Below, one piece after another: positions 27,260 through 38,428 of a DNA stretch of 64,000 nt (position 1 is the first letter of the stretch; every line of letters begins with the position of its first letter). The stretch comes from Coriaria nepalensis (Eukaryota; Streptophyta; Magnoliopsida; Cucurbitales; Coriariaceae). A program made the position numbers and the translations under genes. Below the pieces are notes generated by a model. It made no database searches. It worked only from the letters and a program-made list of their open reading frames with translations, and was not told where the DNA came from. The stretch covers positions 2,981,001-3,045,000 of the forward strand of contig CP114482.1 in assembly GCA_027186245.1 (NCBI GenBank), in the 5' to 3' direction.

Positions 27260-30200
27260 TCTATAATTATCGTCTTTCTAGCCAAATAAGGATAATCATG
27301 TGGGCTGCTAAAAATGGATTGCAATTTGCCAGATAAATAAATATCAACATGAATTCTTTGTTTTGATTTATCTTTTCTTGCTTGAAATTTAATCACTAAA
27401 ATTTCTTGTATTTAAATGAGGTAAAATTTAATCACTAAAAAAATCCGGAATTAATTTTTGTTTATTCATATTTGCGAAAAAACCTATATACCGTTCCAAC
27501 TTTTATCGATTATCACAATGAAATACTAATGTAGCATGACGAATAAGTATGTCACGTTAGCGATCATCTAAAAATATATATATAAAATAATTCGTTTTTT
27601 TTATTTTGAAATCTAAAACTTTAGTTAATTTTTAGTTCTTATCTTCTAATTATTATTTTTTTCATCTTTATCTTTTTTAATTTCAATAGCCACCATGGAC
27701 AAACCAATCATCGGCTACTATGGCTCTTTTTCTCTTTCTCTTTCCTTTTTTTTATTAGAAAAAATAAGTATGTAAATAAAAGATAAATACAACGAAAATA
27801 ATATTTAAATTTTTTTCGGATAATATTATATTATGTCTAATTTTTATCAAGATTGATTATATAATATTATATCGTATATACTTTTTTATAAAAAAATATA
27901 GTAAATTTCATCAATATTAAAATTAATATTATGTTAAAAGGGATATATTTTTTCTTGAATAATTTGATATATATAACTCTTCTTTGATCAAATGACAGGC
28001 GCTTACATATTCACCCTCTAACCTTAATCCATGATTCGTTTCACATAGTTATATTTTTACTTAAAATTTTAACTCATAAAACAATAAGTTTGGGGAAAGA
28101 TAAATAAGGGAAAATAATATCTTCTCTCTACAGAATTTCAACAAAGAGTGATAATGAGCAAACATGTTATATCAGCCAAGGCAAGCCCTTATGTAATATT
28201 TATAGGCACAATTAGGATAGAGTTTCCTAATCACATTACATTTCATAGTTGTCTAAAACTTATTATCTTAAGTTACCTTATATCTTAAAATGCTTAAAAG
28301 ATAAAATTGGGGATAACTCATATCATGGTCGGCCACCCTTATAAGTCATACTCATTGATTATTAATTTGAATCATTTAGAATACTTTTATAATTAAATAA
28401 AAGTTATTATATAACTTATTAATTTTTAATTAAATGAATGGCACACTTAGTTATGCTAGTAGAGCTGATGATATTAAATTAAAAAATTAGTAATTATCAT
28501 TTTGCTCTTATAATTAAACTATAAGTTAAATTACCATATTACCCTTAAAAGATTTTTTGATCCGTTTTCTCTTTTTTCCGACGAAACTTTAATCGAGTTA
28601 TTACAAACCTTATGTGTGTGATTGATTATGTTATACATGACGCCGGTAGAAGGATTTTATAAACACTTATGATTTTATTTAATTTCAAATTAAATTCGTT
28701 TAATCTAAAATAATATTTTATATTAAATAGTAAATTTAATCATCTCATGATTAAATAACGTAAAACCTCCAAGTCAAGATTGACTTCTAACAAAGTATCA
28801 AGACTACTTGGGAGATGAAAAGTACCATCTTTCGAAAGAACCTATTGTGACTATAGTATGCTTACAATAATAATACTTTCATCTTGTCAATATCTCAATT
28901 CGTCTTAGAGCATGTTTTAACTGTTAAAACCTGATAGACAAATTATATGGACTATTATATTTTTATTAAACCTTGACAATGGATTCATATAAACTCATTT
29001 CATATCATACTACTCTGAGAGATTCCTTGTTCAATAAAGTGTATAATCCATAGGACATTTTTTTAAACACAAAAGCGATAGATTCTCTCTTGACCACTCA
29101 CAACCTTCTCACACAACATTTCATGTCCAACAGTTCACCTCGTGTTCATCCATGACTATGATTAATTAGAACGATATCAAAGCATGAAGTCATATACTCA
29201 AGGAATTATGGTGTCTCAAGTCTGAGGATTACATGTAAAATAGTTACTAGATAATTACTATTGTCACGTTTAGCACCCTTAGTCTCTACTAAGCATCCAA
29301 GCAATCATCATGGTGTTCCACTAACACCATTAGCTATGAGATTGATCTTCCTAATAATACGGTGATGAACTATATGATTGTTTATCCAGATCAATCGATA
29401 CTTATTCTCGAGATCCTATGACATCGAACTATTTGTATCTGTAGAGTTTTCAATGACTTGAGTCTTTACTAACATGATCTTTATCATGGTCTTCAAAGTG
29501 CATAACTCAAGATATTTGACTTTATTATGATATGCATTTATAGAACATATATAATATTAACTCTAACAAAATAAATAAATATGATAAATAATAATTGACT
29601 TTCATTCATAATAATAATTAATGTCTTGCTAATAATTTATGCACAAAGATAATATCACATAAAACAATTATCTTATCGGGTCAACATCCAATTGGCTTGA
29701 TGGGCATATACTTTTACTTTCTCTCTCTCTCACCCCTTTGTAGTGTTGTTAATTTAGGCAAATCTTGATCATGCCAATATGGGCAAACCCCGATCATACT
29801 AATATGTGCTCCAACCAAGATCATGGGGATCTGGATTTCATCCCAAATCGACATTGCAATATAGGAGGAGAGAGAGAGTGAGAGAGCACTGCGACATAGG
29901 AGAGAGAGGGTGGTCGATGGTGGTTGTATGGAGTTGATCGCGTCGGTGGTTTGAGCGATTTTGCCGATGATAGTCGATGACATCATGAAAGATAAATGTG
30001 AAAGAAAATAAATGGATTGAGGAGAGAAAAGCTAGATTAACTAAAATTTAGATGTCAAATGATGATATTAATTTATTTTAATATGATATATCTATGATAG
30101 TTGTATTGCCACATCAACACTCCATTAAATAGAAGCTGAAAGTTGGATTATAGGGGGATTTTTAGGCCTTCTTTTATAATGGAGAGATCTTTTTAATCAT

Positions 30201-30650
30201 TTTAAAATGTAAAGGGGATTTTTAGGTTTATCCCAATTTAATTTTATAATTTATAACAATTATGAAGAAGGATGGAGCAAGGAATATAATGTTGAAACAA
30301 AATCCTCAGGGATAAAGAAACATTGTAGTCCCACTTGTTTACTATGTATACACAAAATACCCTTACAATAATTGTGAATGTTTATTATAATCTTCATTTT
30401 TTTTATAATAAAATAATTATAAAAGGACGGAGGAATCTAATCTTTAAACAAATCTTACTGACTCGTTGGTCATATATATAATCCAATATGTTTGCCATCC
30501 AAGTCTCCAAAACAATCTAATATGCAGCATTTTGAAGACAATCTCCATAATTTGCAGTTTTTTATATTTATAAAATCAATTTTTGAATTTTTTTTTTCTC
30601 CTCTTACATCTTCTTCGTCTTTCTCTATCAACTCTCTCCCTTTCCATTTT
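27260..30650. other. Gene-free AT-rich stretch, possibly non-autonomous LTR-element debris
   Basis: No reading frame here looks genuine. About 28080-29700 has the feel of a non-coding retrotransposon body: long, moderately complex, no domains, with phrases such as AACACCATTAGCTATGAG and TTATCATGGTCTTCAAAGTGC. The piece at about 28385-28480 (TTATAATTAAATAA... CACTTAGTTATGCTAG) has a recognisable relative at 56795-56875 beside the Gypsy element. A purine-rich patch with GAGAGA lies near 29865-29910. Element borders were not found. Confidence 0.4.
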
Positions 30651-30656
30651 TATATA

Positions 30657-30664
30657 TGTCTTTC
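30657..30664. repeat. Left target-site duplication of the hAT element
   Basis: TGTCTTTC, identical to 33907-33914 on the other side of the element. Confidence 0.9.
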
Positions 30665-33600
30665 TAGAGGTGTCAAAACGGGCCGCTCAATCCGGAAAAA
30701 AAATATAAATGAATCGGGCTGGGCTTGGCCCGTTTTCAAAATGTATGTCGAGGCCCGGCCCGAAAAGCTATTTGGATTTATTCTGAGTCCATCTGAGTTT
30801 AAAATGGGCTGAATTCGACCGAGCTTTACAAGGCCTAAAATGGGTCCAACCCTTTTTAAATAAAATATTCATAATAAATTATTATTAAAATAAGAAAGAT
30901 TATTTGAGATTATGAGTCCTAAAAAAATATTCTTGTTAACTCTACGGGTCGAATGGGTCAAATAAATTATACCTATGTGTAACTAAGAGTCTAAGATCAT
31001 CTCAAATAAAGAACAAACTTTTGGCTAAATAAAGATTTCATTACGTATTATTAAATAATGAGTCCGTCAAAAGAACCTTCAGGCCAAAGAGGAAAATACG
31101 AACCTTACAATGAAGCCATAAACAAAATAATAATAATAATAAAAGTTTGCTAATAGATTATAATCTCGTATCTATCATTTATTTATTAATGGTGTTTGGT
31201 CATTGGTGGACCGCATAACTACTTCCTGCTGTAGAAGGATCTTCATTTAAGAATATATTTTGAAAATATTCAATCAAGTCTTCATTATGAGTTGTATGTT
31301 GACCTTGATGAGATGCATGTTCCCAATCTCTTATGCATAATAATGTTTTAACCAATTTTGGCTTTAACAAAGTCCTCATATCTTCAATAACTCTCTCAAC
31401 GATGTTGAATGTTGATTTGGAAGAAACTATTAAGACGAGAACAGTTAAGACATCTCATGCAAGTCGTGCTAGTATAAGAAATCGTGTAGAGCTTTTATTC
31501 CACCAATCCAAAAGGCATAAGTATTATGAATCATTTGCATAAGAATCAAAAAATGAGAAATCTGTTTCGAGGTATTTCTAAAGTTTCATCCCAGTGAAAT
31601 TGGAATTGGAATTAGAACTGGAATAGGAATCGGTAACAAAATTTCAACTCTTCCCTCTTGGGTCGAATCTCTTATTCTCGTGTCTGTTGCCGAGTACCTG
31701 TACTTATTATCATAAAGACCAAACAATTCATGTAACTTGTTAGTAACATTATTAATAGTAGAAGAATAATCAACATTTATATGTTGACTCATAAATGTAA
31801 GAGTATTTATTAAACCATGTAACTTAACCCTATGATCTATATAAAAGCAAAAGTATATAAATAAGGAATTTCCTTCCAATATTTTTTAAATTTTGAAACC
31901 ATTTTCTGAACAACTTGTTTATACACTTCATCATTCTCATATATCTGAAACAAGCTAGTCATTCAACAAGTGAATGCAAAACAAGAGGAGATGTAGGATA
32001 ATAAACACCTGAAAATCGAACAGTAGAATCATAAAATAATTCTAAAAAACATGTAAATTTTTCAGGTATATCCCAATCAAAACTATTCAATATAACAGGA
32101 GAATCACAAGAATTAAAAAAATCACTAATTATTTTTTTATGTGGGAAGACATTTTTCAACATCAAATATATGGAATTCTACCTTACCCGTATATCAGTTC
32201 CAAACTTTTGAGGCTTCATATTGAATGCCCTATAGTATCTTTTAAACTTAGTAATCCTAGAATTCAAACTAGTAATCCAAGATAATACCGTATGAATTTT
32301 ATCCACAAAATTGTTTACATGTTGTTCTTTCATACCTGTTTTACAATGAGATTTATGATGTGACACACGCAACGTTGATGTAGGAAGACTCCACCATTAT
32401 ATTGACTAAGCTGTGATTCAAATAAAGAGACGGTCTTTGTGTTTGCCGCAACATTATCCAAAGTTATGGATATTATACGGCTTTTGATATCAAACTCACT
32501 CAAAAGTTCCATTATTAAATCACAGATATTTTCACCAGTATGTGCTTTAGATCATAATGAAGCATTTCTCGGTTTTCATTCTGAAAGGTGGAAGGTAAAA
32601 AAAAAAAAAAAGGAATCGACCGTTCGAGTATTGTAAATCTAAATAATGAATATCAACAAATAAATAGTCATCTTTAGAATATGCATTCCAAATATCAGAA
32701 GTTAAGGTAAAAGTTAGATTTAAATCATCACATTCTAATTTTAATTCATCACATTTTTTTCTAAAATATGCAAATATATCAGATCTAACAGTATTTTTAC
32801 TTGTGCTCTCATAATAAACACTGTCACCAAAATTAATAGGTAAATCAGTAGCAGCAATTAGTCTAACTAGAGATTTCTAACAGCCATTAGATTATAAGTT
32901 CGCGTATTAACTGTACCATCAGTGTTAAAATTTAGTTGAGTTTGATTCATACATGCACTAGTTTTAGCCATGCATTTGTCTTTGTGGCGTTTCAAGTAAT
33001 TAGTTCCATCATTTGGATCTGCGATCAAAATATTTTTGCAATATTTGCACATTGCACCATCAATGTCTACACCTTTCTTATTTTTATGTGGAACTATGTC
33101 GAATGTATCCCAAATTTTGGATGTTCGCTTATTATGTCTCTTTGTGGGAATTGTACTTGCGACAGTAGCAGAATCAGTATTAGATGAATATGATGGTGGT
33201 AGTAGACGTGGACCACTTGGTAGTATATTAGATTGTATTGGAACTGATGGTATCAACGGCGAATTTGAACCGATTTTGACATAAAGATTTTGCACATACT
33301 CATTTAGAGAGTTAAAATCATATTGATGATAATCCATTTAGGAATAAAGAATTTAAGAGTAAATAATTAATCATAAAAAATATAAATAAATAAAAATTTA
33401 AGTAAAAAAGTACAGTATTACCTTGGACTTTGGTTTAATTTATGGAAAATAGAGGATTAGGGATTGAGATTAAGGAATAAGGATAAGAGAGATAGTAATG
33501 AATAATGATAAGAGATTAAGATTGAGATTAATGATAAGAAAATTAGGGATTATGGAAGAATGAAGATTAATTATAATTTAGAATATTAGAAGATTAAATA

Positions 33601-33906
33601 AGAGATTGAGAGAGAGAGAATGTGAGAAAATGTAAGGAAAAATTAGAGTGAAAAAATAGATATTTATAGGAAAAATTCGGGTGGGGGAGAATTTAAAAAT
33701 TATTCATATGAGGGGGCTAAAAAAAAAATAAAAAATTAAGCGTGCATGTGCGGTAGTAGGCCGGGCCCAGCCGGGCTTATTTGCCGGGCTGGCCCCTCGG
33801 GCTAGGAAAATTGTCCAAGCCCGACCCAGATAAAAATGGGTTGGGCCGGATTTTTCTCCCGAACTACAGGCTGGGGCAAAAAACCCGGCCAATTTTGATA
33901 CATTTA
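30665..33906 (-). mobile_element. hAT transposon, 3.24 kb, ends and target duplication intact
   Basis: The element is flanked on both sides by the 8-bp direct repeat TGTCTTTC (30657-30664 and 33907-33914). The left end reads TAGAGGTGTCAAAACGGGCC; the right end read inward is TAAATGTATCAAAATTGGCC, matching at about 14 of 20 positions. Both ends are followed by dense GGCCCG/CGGGCC subterminal motifs, as in plant hAT elements, and a decayed hAT transposase lies inside on the minus strand. An 8-bp duplication plus these ends is diagnostic for hAT. Related ends occur at 18660 and 53382, so this copy or its sisters may have mobilised those. Confidence 0.92.
31200..33337 (-). pseudogene. hAT transposase with BED zinc finger, decayed
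   Basis: The frame opens at ATG 33337. After a Ser/Pro-rich lead comes a BED-type zinc finger (DTFDIV...CKYCKN...YLKRHKDKC) near 33230-33000. A stop at 32867 ends this frame. Further minus-strand blocks continue in order: ITLDNVAANTK with HQRCVCHIINLIV (about 32470-32330), RITKFKRYYRAF, FNSFDWDIPEKF-like blocks, and the C-terminal dimerisation region near 31440-31200 (ERVIEDMRTLLKPKLVKTLLC). They sit in different frames with stops between them, so no full transposase can be made from this copy. Full-length relatives are about 650-750 aa. Confidence 0.88.
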
Positions 33907-34199
33907 TGTCTTTCCATCGTATGCAAAGAAGCCAAAGAAGAAAATGGAATATTCTCTCTTTATCTCTCTCTGCCTTTTTCCATCACTTTCAAGAAGCCAA
34001 AGAAGAAGCATAGGAGATGGTGTTGATGGTTCATGGCTTAGATCCATCATTTTCCAATCCCTAATTTCAATCTCGATGAAGAAGATGATGAGCTTTATAC
34101 CGCTTTCATAGGAGTTTAGGGGATTATACTTGAATATAATCCCATCAGATCAGTTCAAGCTTTGCTCTAATAAAAGAGACATTAATCACTCTTCAAAAT

Positions 34200-34640
34200 A
34201 TTTTGAAGAAGTTGACAGAAGGTGATGACAAAACAGAGAAGGCAAAGGTAGATGATCAAGCTTCATCATTGTTTACAACTTGCAAGCTCGAAATTCCTAA
34301 ATTCAATGGTGATGATCCCTTAGACTGAATCTTTTAGAACCGAGCAGTTCTTCAAATTCAACCAAACACTTGTGTTGCAAAACTACAGCTAGTCTTGTTC
34401 CAATTGGAGGGTCTTGCAGTATAAGTAGATGGAGAAGAGCAATTTGATAAAATCGTGGAAACGATTTCTTAATCAAATTGAAGTTTGTTTTAGCCCTTTA
34501 CCATGCGATGATTTAGAGGGAAATCTACCCAAATTGGTTAAGATCACTTCAATAATTAGATTGAAAACCAAATTGGTATATATATGTGTTCCTGGTTTAC
34601 TTGGGGATTCTTTTGTTGTTATATAAAAATAAGAGGGCAT
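34200..34640 (+). pseudogene. Retrotransposon gag relic
   Basis: Plus-strand pieces read LEIPKFNGDDPLD near 34289-34327 and LVLFQLEGLAV near 34391-34424. They resemble the gag start of Ty3/Gypsy elements (a KF.G.DP..W block followed by a QLEG block). Several stops and at least one frameshift are present. No pol region follows, so this is a fragment. Confidence 0.45.
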
Positions 34641-34946
34641 ATAACTAAAAGGCCTGTGAGAAAGATACTACTTGAATTGATGTTCTTAAGATTCTTAGAA
34701 GATTATAATGCCTTAGCATAGTTGTTTACTTACACTATCATTAGTAGTTAGTTGTTTAGGAAGTAGAGAAGGAAAATAGTTAAAAGAGTTTGTTAAAGAT
34801 TTGTTAAGCTTGTAAGTTAAGAGTATAGCTTGAACAATGCAACATATCACGAATAATGAATAAAATAGAAAGTTCTCTCTTTCTCCCTCTTAATTTCTCT
34901 CTAGTTATGCCCCTCAGGAGTTTAGGGATTAGACTCGAATCTAATC

Positions 34947-35120
34947 TAGAGGTGCTAAAATAGGCCGGGCCGGCACGACAAAAGTATGGCATGACCACGG
35001 GCATGACACGACTTGTACCGTGTCCAAGATAAGAGGCTCGCATGCCGGCACAACACGGAATTTCAGTGTCGGCAGGACCTCGCGTGCTCGTTTATGTACC
35101 TCGCGTGCTTGTTTATGTAG
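34947..35120. mobile_element. hAT-like terminus fragment
   Basis: TAGAGGTGCTAAAATAGGCCGG begins a stretch rich in GGCACGACA, CATGACACGAC and GCCGGCACAACAC, typical of the subterminal part of a plant hAT end. A 20-bp phrase (CTCGCGTGCTCGTTTATGTA-like) is then repeated at 35079-35120. The opposite end was not found, so only a fragment or a heavily eroded element is supported. Confidence 0.45.
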
Positions 35121-35267
35121 TAGATTATTACTTTCTTTTATATTGCTAATTTTATGTTTATGTATTTTTCTTTTTTATAATTTATGTATTTTATAAGAAT
35201 TGTAAAAATATTTTTCCATAAAAAAAAGAGGATTATATATATAATTTTTTATAATATATTTTATATT

Positions 35268-35626
35268 AAAATAATTTTAAATTTTAATTTAATTTAGGAC
35301 TCCGATGATCACGAGCTGCCACAGATCCTTCCGAGAACGACAGATCCTTTCGAGAACGAAAAATGAGAATGTTCGGTCTCAAATCCATTAAAATAACTTT
35401 AAATTTTAATTCAATTTAGGACTCCGATGATCACGAGCTGCCACAGATCCTTCCGAGAACGACAGATCCTTTCGAGAACGAAAAATGAGAATGTTCGGTC
35501 TCAAATCCATTAAAATAACTTTAAATTTTAATTTAATTTAGGACTCCGATGATCACGAGCTGCCACAGATCCTTCCGAGAACGAAAAATGAGAATGTTCG
35601 GTCTCAAATCCATAAGGATATCTATC
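35268..35626. repeat. 122-bp tandem triplication
   Basis: Three copies start with AGGACTCCGATGATCACGAG at 35296, 35418 and 35540, exactly 122 bp apart. Copies 1 and 2 differ by very few bases. Copy 3 lacks one of two short internal repeats (ACAGATCCTT.CGAGAACG). The near identity means recent amplification. The copies overlap a third exon-like block of the decayed gene at 35500-36120. Confidence 0.95.
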
Positions 35627-36120
35627 TCATATTACAGAAGATCCAAATCCGGCATTTCTGACATTTATACCAAACAATAAAAATAAAAATCCTACTCTCT
35701 AAATTTTGAAGAAGAAACAGAGTAGAGAAATTCAAGTTGGTTACTTACCCTTAGATGGCTGAGCTGCTTCCATGAAAGACTCTGGAAAATCTAATGATTT
35801 CGCTTTATGGTTTAGAATTCGGAATATACGATCAAACTTCCCTGTAGCAATAATCGAGGAATTACAAAAAAAAAAACGGAGTTTTCTTTTCTTCTCTGTT
35901 TCCCCCTCTTAATCATCAATTTTCTGGTAAACCAAACGGGAAAACTGGATTCATACCCGGTTTTTTTGGGGAGAGTGAGGAGTGAAAGAGTAAAAGGAGC
36001 GCCATGGCTGTAAAATCTTAATTGAAGTCGATCTCGACAGAGCTTTGCATATGCTTTTGGAAACCCAGCGTTTTCTTTAATCGCCATTTCTTCTTCTGTG
36101 AGTTCATAATCAGGATCCAT
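35500..36120 (-). pseudogene. Remnant of a plant gene, tentatively of the HNH-endonuclease-domain family
   Basis: The frame opens MDPDYELTEEEMAIKENAGF and goes on PKAYAKLCRD (36120-35957), then a block with AG/GT borders, KFDRIFRILNHKAKSLDFPE (35841-35749), then NAGFGSSVI after a TGTCAG acceptor near 35660. The order recalls plant proteins I remember as starting with a MDP.(Y/F)E(L/M)TEEE block and later holding an LGNAGFDPAVFRVDPYGN segment before an HNH motif. I am not sure of this link. The first two blocks join out of frame by one base, a TGA interrupts the third, and the third block is overrun by the 122-bp triplication, with no HNH motif left. It is therefore called broken; the product is uncertain. 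Confidence 0.4.
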
Positions 36121-36419
36121 ATTTTTTCCTTAGATCAAGATTCATCTTTCTTCTTCTTCGTCTTCTTTTTTGCAGCAAGAGAGAGGAGTCGGTGAAGAAG
36201 CAGAGAGGGGAGTTAAGTTCTTTTTAAAACTGTGGAAGAAGAAATCATGCAACGGTCGAATCCGTCTTTCTAAGGAGATTATAATTACGAAGATGCCACG
36301 GCTAGATTGATTGTTGGGCTGGTCAGGTCCACGGGAATTGAATTGGGTCGCGAAACTACATGTCACCGACAACACAGTACATGTCGTCCAAAGAACTAAC
36401 CACAAGTTGCTGGTCGTCC

Positions 36420-38420
36420 ACTAATCTAGGCCGAGTGTAATAAATCAAATCTCTTTCTCGCTGTTCATCGCATGAGACTAAAACAGAGTTTATAATATAA
36501 AGTAAACTATGTTGATTTTGTAACGATTGTTACGTACCCAGCACATGCCACAGTGTTGGAATTTGGCAATTGAAAGGGAGTATTGAGTAAGCCTCATTGG
36601 CTGATTATAAGATGAAATAAATGACTTTTGGTTGTACGTAAAGAAAAGACAGTGTAATTGACATCTCTAGGTAAGTCGGGTCCAAGACTTCACCACTGCT
36701 CTATAGTATAGCTTTCAAACACAGACTACTGGCTTCATTACTATTACTATTGTTGTTGTCTTTCATAAGGGGAATTCGAGTTTTGATGATTGGAGTTTAG
36801 GCTAGAACTCAAAAGGAAAATCAATCATAAATTGTTTTAAATCCCGATATCAATATAGTATGTTTTTGTTGAATTGCTACTATTCTCAAAAGCTCGAGGC
36901 TAAGCTTACCACCGAACATAAACAAAATTTAGATCGGATTGAGAAGGGGATTACTGTTGAGAGGTACAAAAGCTGATCATGTCGGTCTTTAAACATCAAA
37001 CTAAATGTCAGAAGCGGTTCTAGCTTGGTTGGGACTCCGGACCAAATTTCAGTTTGGAGCCTTTTTATATAACTAATAGTAATGAATGATTGAAAGTCAA
37101 AGTGCAAGGGGCCAAATATATACATTTCGTAATAATATAAATCTTTCTTTTATTTCTTTCTTAATATATATATATATATATATAATATTGGACCTTTTAA
37201 TAAATGAGACCCTAAACAATTGTATAAGTTGATTAAAAGGAGCTCACTATACTAAATGTATGAGAGATATATCTTTATTTACATCTCAAGAAAGTTAAGA
37301 CATGATGACAATAATATAAGAAAATAGTTAATAATATTTTTGGTTTATATGTAATTTAATTTTTATGAATTCAAAATCGAATTTCCTAATCCATTTTATC
37401 ATCTTTTAAGGTTAAAAGTTCGTTTGATTCTAATTTTCAGTATGGATGCGAACTGTAAAAATATGGCATATCGATCATTTAGACTTTCAGAATCTGAAGC
37501 TAGAGGTGTCAACAAGCATCCTGCAACACCAAGTGTTAGAGGGAAAACATGCGGGGTGAGTCCCCCGTACTCGTGTCCGAACACTTGGACGCTCACGAGG
37601 GTCGGATTGATCGGTCCACTAATGGTGTGCACCAGTTTGCTTATTCCTTTTGCCGATGATGCACTCATGTCCTTAACTGGCCGAGTTGTGTCTTTAGTGC
37701 TGATTATAATAATAATAACTCTCGACAACATATATCTCGGCTCTCACATCGATAAAAAAAACATAGCAAAATACGATACTTAATGTGAATTACATAATCT
37801 TGTGAATGAGTTTCTATACTGATTACTTTTACGGGAGGGAAAACAAGAGTCAGATACTTGTTTTGAATCAGACAACGATCGTTGATGTAACTAACCCTAT
37901 TACGATAAACAAATTAGTCTATTTGTACGGTCTTTGATATGAAAATGATGGTTTCACGATCAATCGAAATTAAAATAAGCCAAAATGGAATTAGTAAAAG
38001 TTGTTGATCATTAATCACTTAATGCCATAGAGCTAGCTAATTACAACCGCAATAGAATCACAATTCTAAACCCTTAGAAAAAAACACATCCAATAGAAAC
38101 CCAGAGAAAAAAAGAAAAAGATAAAAAGGAACAGTACTTGAGAACATCGACACTGATGATGGACAGTGTTGAACTATATATGAACAAATATTTATAGGCA
38201 TGACGAAGGGATTTTGCCAAAAATAAAGCTGTTGCTTTCACAATCATCACTTCCAAGCATGTGAAGCAATTTATTACACTTAATGTGAAACCTAATTAAT
38301 ACTCAACATGCATTAATCAAATCTATGTTGACGATAAACAATTTCCCTTCACGATCGATATTATTACTTTCTAATTGATCATTTTCCCATCATGTGTAAG
38401 CTCCTAGTTGTTCCATAATA
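36420..38420. other. Intergenic DNA without a recognised gene
   Basis: Low-complexity TA repeats lie near 37165-37185. A less AT-rich patch at 37490-37690 is open on both strands but matches nothing I know. The last 350 bp before 38420 are probably the 3' flank of the MYB gene. Confidence 0.5.
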
Positions 38421-38428
38421 AGATCGGA

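Noticed and set aside
29714..29986. Minus-strand 90-codon frame
   Set aside because: Ser/Leu-rich, partly from a GAGAGA patch; no family resemblance and no gene structure around it.
35268..35626. CRISPR-like array
   Set aside because: Direct 122-bp tandem units without unique spacers in a plant nuclear context; a plain tandem duplication.
37399..37783. Open frames on both strands (110 and 119 codons) in a less AT-rich patch
   Set aside because: Neither translation shows a motif I know; no splice or promoter context. Could merit a database search but cannot be supported as a gene.
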